From contig NZ_JBFEFH010000002.1 in the NCBI RefSeq assembly GCF_040717455.1, positions 310,001 through 374,000 of the forward strand: DNA of 64,000 nucleotides, read 5' to 3'. Every line of letters starts with the position of its first letter. The first letter of the stretch is position 1. The position numbers were made by a program, and so were the translations under genes. This stretch comes from Tautonia sp040717455. Its GTDB lineage: Bacteria > Planctomycetota > Planctomycetia > Isosphaerales > Isosphaeraceae. The notes beneath the pieces are model-generated. The model had not been told where the DNA came from. It worked only from the letters and a program-made list of their open reading frames with translations, and made no database searches. Shown in pieces: positions 35,574-44,481 of this stretch.

Positions 35574-36695
35574 TCAGCGGTCTCGGTTCAGGGGCATGAC
35601 GACATAGGTATACTGGTCTTCGGTCTTGAACACGGCGGCGCTCTTGTGGTCGATCAGCTCGGCGGCGATCGGCTGCGCCGGGTCGAGGGTCTTGAGGGCC
35701 TCGATCAGGTAGGTGGCGTCGAAGGTGATGGCCACGTCCTTGCCGTCGTAGGTGATCGGCAGCTCGACGTGCGACTCGCCGATGTCGGCCGTCTGGCTGG
35801 CGAGTTTCAAGAGGCCGTCGCCGAACTGGAAGTCGACCCCCCGGCTCTCCTTGCTGGTGACGATGGCCGCCTGCTCGACGGCCGAGAGCAGGGGGTCGAC
35901 CTCGGTGAAGGGGATCCGGCACTCGTAGCTGCTGGGCATCACGGCCTTGTAGTTCGGGAATCGCCCTTCGACGAGTCGGCTATAAATGACCGCGCGGCCG
36001 GTGCGGACGAGCACGGCGGTGCCGTCCTGCACGGCGATCCGGGCCGGCTCGTCGTCGTCGAGGTTGCGCTCGATCAGGCGGAGGGCCTTGACCGGCACGA
36101 CCGGGGCCTGGCTCGGGGCCTCGGCCTCGCCCTCCGGCTCGCAGGGGATGATCTGGCGGGCCATCCGGCGGCCGTCGGTGCCGACCATGGTGATCGACTC
36201 GGGCCCCGGCTCCATCAGGACGCCGGCCAGGGCGTATCGGGTGCTGTCGGGGTCGGTGGCGAAGCTCGTGCGTCGGACGGCGCGGCGGAGGTCGGTCGGG
36301 GAGATCCGGAAGCCGGTCTCGGCGTGGAAGTCGGGCGGGTCGGGGAAGAGGCTCGGGTCCTCGGCCGGCAGCTTGAACTCGGAGCGGTGGCCGCGGACGA
36401 CGAGGGTCTCCCCCTCGACTTCGAGGGCCAGCTCGTCGTCTCCCGTGCTGGCGCGGAGGATCTGCCCCATCTTCTGCAGGGGGAGGATGACCGAGCCGGG
36501 CTGATCGACCTTCACGCCCAGGACCTTCAAGCGGATGCCGACTTCCAGGTCGGTCGCCATCAGGGTCGACCCCTGGTTCGGCGAGGCGTCGAGCTTCAGG
36601 TTCTGGAGGATCGGCTTGGGGCTCCGGGCCGGCACCACGCCGCCGACGGCCCCGAACGCGGCGAGCAACTGCTCGCGGTCGCACAGCAATTTCAT
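35574..36695 (-). CDS. dnaN: DNA polymerase III sliding clamp (beta subunit)
   Basis: The 373-residue protein starts MKLLCDREQLLAAFGAVGGV and has the three-domain clamp layout. VPARSPKPILQNLKLDA, LPAEDPSLFPDPP, ATDLEVGIRL and EGRFPNYKAVMP are clear beta-clamp signatures. The C-terminal QYTYVVMPLNRDR matches the usual YVVMPMRL end. Length is normal. It heads a minus-strand replication group with dciA-like and gyrB; neither dnaA nor recF is present in the window. Confidence 0.97.
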   Translation of the reverse strand: MKLLCDREQLLAAFGAVGGVVPARSPKPILQNLKLDASPNQGSTLMATDLEVGIRLKVLGVKVDQPGSVILPLQKMGQILRASTGDDELALEVEGETLVVRGHRSEFKLPAEDPSLFPDPPDFHAETGFRISPTDLRRAVRRTSFATDPDSTRYALAGVLMEPGPESITMVGTDGRRMARQIIPCEPEGEAEAPSQAPVVPVKALRLIERNLDDDEPARIAVQDGTAVLVRTGRAVIYSRLVEGRFPNYKAVMPSSYECRIPFTEVDPLLSAVEQAAIVTSKESRGVDFQFGDGLLKLASQTADIGESHVELPITYDGKDVAITFDATYLIEALKTLDPAQPIAAELIDHKSAAVFKTEDQYTYVVMPLNRDR

Positions 36696-37012
36696 GGAGA
36701 CGCCCCGCCCTGGACCTCGGGTCCGATGTCCCGGCCGCTTCCGCGCGGCTCGGCTTCGAGCGACCCCTCAAACCCCCATCTGGGGATGCGACCCGCATCG
36801 GCGCGACGCCATTCCCCAACGGAAAGGGAGGGATTCCGAAGAACCCGATGATACCAAAGAACTTAACCGGCCTCAAGGCGAGCTAAGTTTCGAGGATTGG
36901 GTCGGTTGTGCCGATCGGGCGAGGCGATTCGGCAACAGGGGTTGCGGGGAAGGTTGACGGGGGGGAAGAATGGTCGAGACTTTGAAGGAGCATTTCCGGG
37001 AGATTGGTACTG
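36696..37012. other. Divergent intergenic region upstream of dnaN
   Basis: This 317-bp gap lies between dnaN and the plus-strand surface protease. It must contain the dnaN promoter. No TTATCCACA-type DnaA boxes and no AT-rich unwinding element were seen, so it is not called an origin. Open frames starting at 36970 in another frame are shadows. Confidence 0.45.
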
Positions 37013-39130
37013 ATGTTGATTCCCCCTGCGCGACGGGCTCGGGCACCCCGGAGACGGACGGGGGGTGCCCGGTTGCGGCTGGGCGTCGAGGGCCTGGAAG
37101 ATCGGGTGGCGATGTCGGCCATGGTGCCGGTCGATCTGGACGGCGACGGGCGGTCGGATTACGCCGTCTACGGCGTCGACCCGGGGCGGCCGTTCGGGAC
37201 GTTCACGGTCGAGCGATCGGGCGGCGGGCGGGTGCAGATCCCGTTCGGGGGGGCGGCGGATCGGCCGGTCGTGGGGGATTACGACGGCGACGGCCGTGCC
37301 GACCTGGGGGTCTTCGGATTCAGCCCGGTCGACGGGTTCAGCCGCTTCGCGATCGTGCCGTCGGGGGGCGGGTCGGCGTTCCTCCAGGGGTTCGGCGGGC
37401 TCGACGACCGGCCGGTAACCGGGGATTTCGACGGCGACGGCCAGGCCGATTTCGCCGTGTATGGCTTCAGCCCCGCCGACGGTGCCCATCGCTTCGCCGT
37501 CCTGCTATCGGCCGGCCCGAGCACGCAGCACCCGAACGGCGTGATCATGCTGCCGATCGGAGAAGCGGCCGACGTGCCGGTCGTGGGCGACTTCGACGGC
37601 GACGGCCGGGACGACCTCGGCGTGTACGGGCCGAGCGGCAACGACGGGTTCAGCCGGTTCCGGGTCGTCCTGTCGGGCGGCCCGAGCGCCGAGCATCCGA
37701 CCGGCCTGATCGTGCAGCCGTTCGGCGGCCTCGGCGACCTGCCGGCGATCGGCGACTACACGGGCGACGGCCGGGCCGACCTGGCCGTCGCCGGGTTCAG
37801 CCCGGTCGAGGGGTTCCGCCGGTTCGCGATCGCGCCGTCCGAGGGTTCGCCGGGCCGTTCGATCCCGTTCGGCGGCCTCGGCGACCGGCCGGTGCCGCTG
37901 GACGGCGACGGCGACGGCGTGACCGACCTGGCCGTCTACGGGTTCAGCCCGGCCGAGGGGGTCAGCCGGTTCGCGGTCCTGCCGTCGGGCGGCTCGGGGG
38001 CGTTCGCGGTGCCGATCGGCACGGCGGCGAGCATCCCGATGCCCCCCCCGGCCGTCGCACCGAGCCCGGGCCCGGGGACGGGGCCGGCACCAGGCCGGCC
38101 GACCTTCCGGATTGACTGGGTCGACCGGGGGACGGCGAGCGACCAGTTCTCGGCCGCCGAGCGTCGGGTGATCGACCGCGCGATCGAGATCTGGGAAGGC
38201 CTGATCCTCGACATCGGGCGGCCCGACAACACGATCCGGGTCCGGTTCCAGGGGGGGGCCTTCTCCGGGCTCGACATGGGAGGCACCCTCGGCCTGGCGA
38301 CCGTCCGCTACGACGCCCGCGGGCCGTTCGAGGCGACGATCCAGCTCGACGCCGACGGCGGCGGCCGGGGCTGGTACGTCGACCCGAGCCCGGCCGACGA
38401 CCTCGAATTCGCAGCCGCCGCCACGCCGACGTTCCACGTCGGCGGGCCTCCGGAGCAGTTCGACCTGCTCTCGACGGTCGTCCACGAGATCGGCCATGCG
38501 CTCGGCTTCGGCATCGACTTCGACAACCGCCTGGCGGCCGGGCTGGCCCCCCGGCCCGGCGGCGGCCTCATCTACCGGGGGCCGACCGGCGTCCGCGCCG
38601 TCTTCAACGACGCGGCCGACCACCTCGACCCGGTCGAGCACGCCTACGACCTGCTGACGGCCGACGCCTTCCTCGGCACCCGGGCCTATCCGACGGCCTT
38701 GAACCTGCAACTGCTGGCCGACGCCTACGGCTACCGGGTGTTCGTGCCGCCCTTGCCCCCCGACGCGAGGCCGCCCCGGATTCGAGACGCCCGGATCGCC
38801 TCGCTCGGGGGCGGCAACCTGGTGCTCTCGGTCGAGTTCGACGAGGGGATCGACCTGGTCGGGGCGCGCGACGCCTCGCGATACGCCCTGCTCCGGCCCC
38901 AGGGGGCCGACTTCGTGCCGGTCGCCTCGCCGTTCACCTCGGCCACCTTCGACGTGAGCCGACTCCGGCTCCGCCTGCGGCTCCGCTCGGGCGTCGTGCC
39001 GGCCCCCGGCTGGCGATTGGTCGTCCCCGGCCTCGGCCCGAACGCGATTACCGACCTGGCCGGCAATGCGCTCGACGGCAACCAGGACGGATTGCCGGGG
39101 CCGGACGCGGTGGTGACGCTCCGGGTCTGA
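37013..39130 (+). CDS. Surface protein with FG-GAP-like repeats and matrixin-type metalloprotease domain
   Basis: The 705-residue protein starts with an Arg-rich leader and VEGLEDRVAMSA, a LEPR-XLL-like motif. About eight repeats of 45-50 residues follow (DYDGDGRADLGVFGFSPVDG type), resembling FG-GAP/VCBS calcium-binding blades. A Pro/Gly linker near residue 350 leads to a protease domain in which VVHEIGHALGFGID (His491, Glu492, His495) is the zinc site of matrixin-like metzincins. The C-terminal region from about residue 590 is immunoglobulin-like. It is likely a secreted protease with a repeat-based binding region. Confidence 0.85.
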   Translation: MLIPPARRARAPRRRTGGARLRLGVEGLEDRVAMSAMVPVDLDGDGRSDYAVYGVDPGRPFGTFTVERSGGGRVQIPFGGAADRPVVGDYDGDGRADLGVFGFSPVDGFSRFAIVPSGGGSAFLQGFGGLDDRPVTGDFDGDGQADFAVYGFSPADGAHRFAVLLSAGPSTQHPNGVIMLPIGEAADVPVVGDFDGDGRDDLGVYGPSGNDGFSRFRVVLSGGPSAEHPTGLIVQPFGGLGDLPAIGDYTGDGRADLAVAGFSPVEGFRRFAIAPSEGSPGRSIPFGGLGDRPVPLDGDGDGVTDLAVYGFSPAEGVSRFAVLPSGGSGAFAVPIGTAASIPMPPPAVAPSPGPGTGPAPGRPTFRIDWVDRGTASDQFSAAERRVIDRAIEIWEGLILDIGRPDNTIRVRFQGGAFSGLDMGGTLGLATVRYDARGPFEATIQLDADGGGRGWYVDPSPADDLEFAAAATPTFHVGGPPEQFDLLSTVVHEIGHALGFGIDFDNRLAAGLAPRPGGGLIYRGPTGVRAVFNDAADHLDPVEHAYDLLTADAFLGTRAYPTALNLQLLADAYGYRVFVPPLPPDARPPRIRDARIASLGGGNLVLSVEFDEGIDLVGARDASRYALLRPQGADFVPVASPFTSATFDVSRLRLRLRLRSGVVPAPGWRLVVPGLGPNAITDLAGNALDGNQDGLPGPDAVVTLRV

Positions 39131-39146
39131 AGGCGGCCCGGGGGGA

Positions 39147-39764
39147 TTACCGCGCGACCTGGCGGCGGCCGTCGTAACAGATCGCACGCTGGCGATCGGC
39201 CACGAACTCCCAGTCGAGCCGGTGCGGCGGTTCGAGGAGGTGGCGATAGGCCGCGGCCATCTGCCGGGCGGCCTCGGAGGCCGGGACGCCGCCGAAGCCG
39301 GTCCCCAGGGCCGGGAAGGCGGCGACCTCGATCGGCGGAGATCCCGATCGGTTGTGGGCCTGGATCGCCAGCAAGGCCGCCCAGGAGGCGCAGTAGACCT
39401 TGTCGGTCCCCTCGATGCTGCCCGGCACCCGCATGGTCGGGGCGTGGACGAGGAACGGGATCTCGGGCGAGCCGGTCGGCTCGACGAAGGCGGTGCCGAC
39501 CGGCTGCTCGCCGTGGTATTCGTCCAGGATCCGCTGCTGGACCCGGATCATCAATCCTTCGCCGAGCCGGCGGACGACCGCCGCGTCGATCCCCGCGGTC
39601 ATGATGCCGAAGGCGTTGCCCGCGGTGACGAAGGCGTCGTGCGGCCCCAGATCCTCGAACCGTCCCGCGATGACCCGGACGCCGGGCAAGCCCTCGAAGC
39701 GCGATCGGAACGCCTCGCACGTCGCGTCGTCCGGGTGGACCAGCCAGAGTTCTCGGAGCGGCAC
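39147..39764 (-). CDS. Macro-domain-like protein
   Basis: The 205-residue product starts at GTG 39764, chosen for GAAGGAGG five bases upstream. DAFVTAGNAFGIMTAGIDAA resembles the ADP-ribose-binding loop of macro domains (NAxn...GGG-type), and AAFPALGTGFGGVPASEAAR matches the second loop. It may bind or hydrolyse ADP-ribose derivatives. It is the last gene of a tight minus-strand run behind exbB-exbD, 29 bp after the preceding gene. Confidence 0.78.
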   Translation of the reverse strand: MPLRELWLVHPDDATCEAFRSRFEGLPGVRVIAGRFEDLGPHDAFVTAGNAFGIMTAGIDAAVVRRLGEGLMIRVQQRILDEYHGEQPVGTAFVEPTGSPEIPFLVHAPTMRVPGSIEGTDKVYCASWAALLAIQAHNRSGSPPIEVAAFPALGTGFGGVPASEAARQMAAAYRHLLEPPHRLDWEFVADRQRAICYDGRRQVAR

Positions 39765-39793
39765 GGGGGCCTCCTTCGGGATCGACCGGCGCC

Positions 39794-40159
39794 TCACCGG
39801 GGCAGGCCGAGCCAGTCGAGGATGCGGGCGAGGACCTCGGGGGCGTCGGGGGCGTCGGCCGATTCGCGGCGGAGTTCCCGGAGGTCGGGGCCGAGGTAGC
39901 GGACGAGGAAGCGCCGGCGGTGGCCGTCGTAGAGGACGAAGACCATCGGCCGATCGAGCCGGTCGTCGAAGCCGGAGGCGGTGGACAGGCCGAGGGCCTC
40001 GTGCGAGGTGCTCGGCACGAGGACCTCGCCGTGAGGGCCGGACGCGAGCCGGGAGGCGAAGGCCCGCATCGGCTCCTGGCGCCAGCCGTGGTCCTCGATC
40101 AGCTCCTCGTAGAAGGCGTCGATGTCTTCCCAGCGGTCGGACGGCACGGGGTCTCCCAT
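39794..40159 (-). CDS. Small hypothetical protein
   Basis: The 121-residue product has no recognised domain. It has an acidic N-terminus (RWEDIDAFYEELIEDHGW) and a beta-hairpin-like VFVLYDGHRRRFLVRYLGPD, ending LARILDWLGLPR. Gaps of 36 bp to the upstream ExbD gene and 29 bp to the macro-domain gene suggest one transcript. No strong ribosome site precedes ATG 40159. Confidence 0.6.
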   Translation of the reverse strand: MGDPVPSDRWEDIDAFYEELIEDHGWRQEPMRAFASRLASGPHGEVLVPSTSHEALGLSTASGFDDRLDRPMVFVLYDGHRRRFLVRYLGPDLRELRRESADAPDAPEVLARILDWLGLPR

Positions 40160-40195
40160 CGAAGAAGCGCGATCTCTCGCAGGAGGTGTCGAGGG

Positions 40196-41530
40196 TCAAT
40201 CGGGGGGGGCGGTGGGCTTGGCGATGGCGATCTGGAGGCCGAGCGCGTTGGCGGAGTCGATGGCACTGACGGCGTTGCGGTGGGGGGTGGTGAAGTCGGC
40301 CATCAGGAGCATGCCGGAGCGGAGGGTGTCGGCGCGGGCCTGGCGGAGGCGGCCGGTCAGGTCGGCCAGGTCGATCGGCTCGCGGTCGACGGAGATGCGG
40401 CCCTGGGGGTCGATCTCGACGAGGATGTACTCGTCGAGCAAGTCGTCGAGCGTCCGCATCTGCTGGGCGACGGCGTCGGGGTCTTCGGGGTCGGGGGTCG
40501 GGATCTCGAGGGTCTTGAAGTAGAGCGTGGTGGCGGTGACGAGGAAGAACAGGACGAGCTGGAAGGCGACGTCGACCATGGCCGTCAGGTCGATCTCCTC
40601 GGGCTCGTCGCGGGGCTCGGCGGCGAGGGTGAAGGCGGCGGCCTCCTCGTCCTCGTCGGCAGGGTCGAACAGGCCGAACAGCTCGGCGCCGGTGAGGGCC
40701 TCGGACGAGGTCTCGACGATCGGGGCGGAATGGCGGTCGGAGAGGCCGGGCGAGGGGATCGCCTCGACGTCGAACGCGGAATCGACCTCGAGCTCAAGCT
40801 CGACCTCGGCGTCGGTATCGTCCTCGTCCCCGGCATGGGCGACGGCATCGGCGTCCGGGGGGGGAGCCGGGGGGCCGGGGGAGGGGACGGGGGCCGGGGG
40901 AGGGGCCGGGGCCGAGGGGCGGGGAGGCTTCGCGGATCGGGGGGGGAGTTCGACGGTCCGATCCTCCTCGGGGGCCTTGCCGAGCGGGGGGGCGGGGATC
41001 GAGTCGTCGAAGTCGGAGTCGGGGCCGGCGTCCGGGTCCGCGTCTCCGTGGTCAATGTCGATCGGGGAGGGTCCGGGGTCGTCGGCGACCTCGGCCAGTT
41101 CCACGACCTCGTCGTCCTCGTCGTCCTCGACCACGGAGGCGTCGAGGATCGGCTCGGAGTCGCCTGGCGGCGGCGGCGGTGGAAGGGGCGATTCGGGCCG
41201 GGAGGGCCGTTCGGGGCGCGGCGGAGCCGACGACGGCGGCCGGGGCGGGGTCGCGGGAGGCTTGGCCGGCCCGGCGGGGGCGGGCCGGGCGGTCGTCTTC
41301 GTGTTCGTCTTCGGGGGCTCGGGGCGGGTTGAGGGCTGTCCCTCCTGGCCGTACGAGGGCAGCAGCTCGGGCGTGTCGCCGATCCGGGCCCACGAGACGC
41401 TCGACCCGGCCGGCCGGACCAGGTCATCGGCCCGGATCGCCCCCGAGGCGACCGCCGCGCGCACGGCCTCGGTGCTGAGGCTCCGCTCGGCTTCGAGGCG
41501 ATCGGTGTGGAAGATGTCCCAGTTGGCCAT
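40196..41530 (-). CDS. ExbD/TolR-type protein with N-terminal GYF-like domain
   Basis: The 444-residue protein ends in an ExbD/TolR domain: EIDLTAMVDVAFQLVLFFLV (one membrane helix with the essential Asp) and a periplasmic part to residue 444. The N-terminus resembles a GYF_2/DUF4339 domain (EAVRAAVASGAIRADDLVRP, WARIGDTPELLP). About 250 residues of Pro/Asp/Glu-rich linker separate them. Usual ExbD is about 140 residues, so this is a large N-terminal extension. It should form a proton-driven motor with the ExbB-like protein two genes upstream. Confidence 0.85.
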   Translation of the reverse strand: MANWDIFHTDRLEAERSLSTEAVRAAVASGAIRADDLVRPAGSSVSWARIGDTPELLPSYGQEGQPSTRPEPPKTNTKTTARPAPAGPAKPPATPPRPPSSAPPRPERPSRPESPLPPPPPPGDSEPILDASVVEDDEDDEVVELAEVADDPGPSPIDIDHGDADPDAGPDSDFDDSIPAPPLGKAPEEDRTVELPPRSAKPPRPSAPAPPPAPVPSPGPPAPPPDADAVAHAGDEDDTDAEVELELEVDSAFDVEAIPSPGLSDRHSAPIVETSSEALTGAELFGLFDPADEDEEAAAFTLAAEPRDEPEEIDLTAMVDVAFQLVLFFLVTATTLYFKTLEIPTPDPEDPDAVAQQMRTLDDLLDEYILVEIDPQGRISVDREPIDLADLTGRLRQARADTLRSGMLLMADFTTPHRNAVSAIDSANALGLQIAIAKPTAPPD

Positions 41531-41664
41531 TGGATTCGAGTCGGCAGGAGACGGTAGGCAGTCAGGATGAAGACGGGAGACAGCGGGCAGTCGGGCAGCG
41601 GCAGTCGGGCGGCGGAACCGGGAGTGGACAGGGGTATGTCTTCCGGCCTCCGACTCCCGACTGC

Positions 41665-42099
41665 CTACCGCTCCGCGTCCTCGACGCCGAGGTGGAGGAC
41701 GATGCCCTCGACCTCGGCGACGGTGGAGCCGACGCGGAGGACCTCGCCGTGGGGGACGGCGCCGTCGGCCTGGAGGACGACGCGGCGGCGGCCCTGGCGG
41801 ACCCCCTCGGCGACGGCCTCGCGGATGGCGTCGGGGGAGTCGAGCCGGTCGTTTGGGTCGGTGGACATGCCGTCGAAGACGGCGACGGCCCCGTCGGCCA
41901 GGGGGAGCAGGGTCAGGGTGGTGGCCTCGGTCTCCTCGACCCCCGTGCCGTAGACGGCCGGCGGCAGCTCGATCTCGGCCTGGGCCGAGGCCCGGTAGGT
42001 GAGCATCAGGAAGATGAGGAGCTGGAAGACGACGTCGACCATCGGGGTCAGGTCGACGGCGCTTTCGAGCGGGGAACGGACCTGGCGTTGCAAGAGCAT
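41665..42099 (-). CDS. ExbD/TolR-type biopolymer transport protein
   Basis: The 144-residue protein has the canonical layout: short cytoplasmic start, SAVDLTPMVDVVFQLLIFLM with the conserved Asp in the membrane helix, then a periplasmic domain. It lies 73 bp after the ExbB-like gene and 134 bp before a second, longer ExbD-like gene. Two ExbD partners per ExbB are common in planctomycetes. The energised substrate is not indicated by the context. Confidence 0.92.
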   Translation of the reverse strand: MLLQRQVRSPLESAVDLTPMVDVVFQLLIFLMLTYRASAQAEIELPPAVYGTGVEETEATTLTLLPLADGAVAVFDGMSTDPNDRLDSPDAIREAVAEGVRQGRRRVVLQADGAVPHGEVLRVGSTVAEVEGIVLHLGVEDAER

Positions 42100-42172
42100 G
42101 GCGGTTGGCGGCCCTTCGGGCGAGCGTCGGGGGTCGTTCGAGGAGTCGGTGTTGCTTCAGATCAACGCGGAC

Positions 42173-42922
<750 letters not shown>

Positions 42923-43198
42923 GCACAGCCTCGGGTGGTCGGACGGCTCGGCGCGGGACGATGGGGTCGGGTCGGATCGGGGGGCGGTCCGGATTGGAAC
43001 GTGCCGGACGGGAATTCGTCGGTCGATTCGGGGGGGCTCGCGCGGTCGAGCCGGCGATGTATTGTTCATCCGAGCGTGCAGAGTCGCAAGACCCCGGCGG
43101 ACGACGCCTTGCTTCGAGCCGAGATGCGCGCCACAATGACTTCCCATCTGCTGCCAGACCGTCATCCACACCCGAAGGACGTCGGGGACCGCGTGCCC

Positions 43199-44062
43199 AT
43201 GTCGCCGCGCACCGTATTGATTGTCGAAGACGAGCGGGACGCCAACGACCTGATGGCCGAGCTCGTGCGCGCCCGCAACGATCGGCCGGTCCAGGTCCTC
43301 GACGGGGCCTCGGTGCTCGACGCCGTCGACGAGCACGACCCGGACCTGATCCTGCTCGACGTGATGCTGCCCGACGTCGACGGGTACGAGATCTGTGCCC
43401 GGCTCAAACGCCGGCGGGCGACGAACCTGATCCCGATCATCATGGTCACGGCGCTCCAGACCGAGAATAACCGCGTCAGGGGGGTGCGGGTGGGTGCGAA
43501 TGAGTACCTGACGAAGCCCTTCACCCCCACGCAGTTGTTCGAGACGATGGACCGCGCCCTCGCCTGGCGGGAGCGGCACAAGACCCTCGGCACTGCCGGA
43601 GAGATCCACTTCGACATCCGGAGCGAGACGGATTACCTGGCCGAGCTGAATGATATGCTCACCGACCTGTACGAGCATACCCCATTGACCGAGCGGCAGA
43701 TCAAGGACCTGAAGCAGGCCGTCATGGAGATGGGCTCCAACGCGATCGAGTGGGGCCACAGGAAAGACGCCGAGCTGATGCTCCGGATCACCTACCGGAT
43801 CGAGCCCGATCACGTGACGCTGATCATCCTCGACCAAGGGCCCGGGTTCGACCCCCGCGACGTCCCCCACGCCGCCCAGGCCGACGACCCGATCGCCCAC
43901 CTCGACGTGCGCAACGAGCTGGGCATCCGCGAGGGGGGCTTCGGCATCATGCTCGCCCGGGGGCTCGTCGACGAGTTCCGCTACAACGACAAGGGGAACG
44001 AGGTGACGCTGGTCAAGCGCTTCGAATCGACCGGGGCGGTGGGCCTGCCCGAAGGAGACTGA
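43199..44062 (+). CDS. Response regulator fused to an RsbW-like ATPase domain
   Basis: Residues 1-125 form a receiver domain with Asp54 as phosphoacceptor (LILLDVMLPDVDGYE), acidic Glu10/Asp11 and Lys106 (LTKPF). The second half is a GHKL ATPase of anti-sigma/serine-kinase type: VMEMGSNAIEWGH (N box), ILDQGPGFDPRDV and GIREGGFGIMLARGLVDEF. This pairing suggests phosphorylation controls a partner-switching kinase. No sensor kinase or anti-anti-sigma factor is adjacent. It is divergent from the exbB operon across a 276-bp gap; ATG 43199 is the preferred start. Confidence 0.88.
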   Translation: MSPRTVLIVEDERDANDLMAELVRARNDRPVQVLDGASVLDAVDEHDPDLILLDVMLPDVDGYEICARLKRRRATNLIPIIMVTALQTENNRVRGVRVGANEYLTKPFTPTQLFETMDRALAWRERHKTLGTAGEIHFDIRSETDYLAELNDMLTDLYEHTPLTERQIKDLKQAVMEMGSNAIEWGHRKDAELMLRITYRIEPDHVTLIILDQGPGFDPRDVPHAAQADDPIAHLDVRNELGIREGGFGIMLARGLVDEFRYNDKGNEVTLVKRFESTGAVGLPEGD

Positions 44063-44132
44063 TCCCGCGGCCCGCCGCCAGAAACCGGAACGCGGATTCG
44101 GGCCACGGAGGGGCAGGGGCGGGTGAGGTTTG

Positions 44133-44473
44133 GAGCCACGGATGGAACACGGATGAAACACGGATGAGAGGTCGGTTCGCGCCTGGGTCGGATGACGAGG
44201 GTCAGGGTCGTTGGAACACGACGACAGGCGAGCGACGGAACGACTCCGACCCTCGCCCCCGCTCGCGGGGGAGAGGGTGGCCGAAGGCCGGGTGAGGGGG
44301 CACCCTGCCCGGACGCCACGGCTTGCGAGCCGGCCGGAGACCCCTCACCCCGGCCCTCTCCCCGCGGGCGGGGAGGGGGGGACGGAATCGCTCGGCCGGG
44401 AGGCATTTGCGGGCTCGGAAGGTTGCTCACCTCCTCTTTGATCCGTGTTTCATCCGTATTTCATCCGTGGCTC
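44133..44473. repeat. Nested inverted-repeat element, about 340 bp
   Basis: Arms of 33 bp at 44133-44165 and 44441-44473 are inverted and differ at two positions (GAGCCACGGATG and GATGAAACACGGAT blocks). Inside are two hairpin units of the CCCTCACCCCGGCCC family, one in each orientation (44246-44300 and 44340-44385). The structure is MITE-like and fills the 44063-44481 gap. No open frame of interest lies inside. Confidence 0.8.
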
Positions 44474-44481
44474 ACATCCGC

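Noticed and set aside
36696..37012. Replication origin next to dnaN
   Set aside because: No DnaA-box cluster or AT-rich unwinding region is visible, and dnaA is absent.
36970..38115. A plus-strand frame starting at ATG 36970
   Set aside because: It is out of frame with the FG-GAP/protease gene and gives Arg/Gly-rich sequence without domain features.
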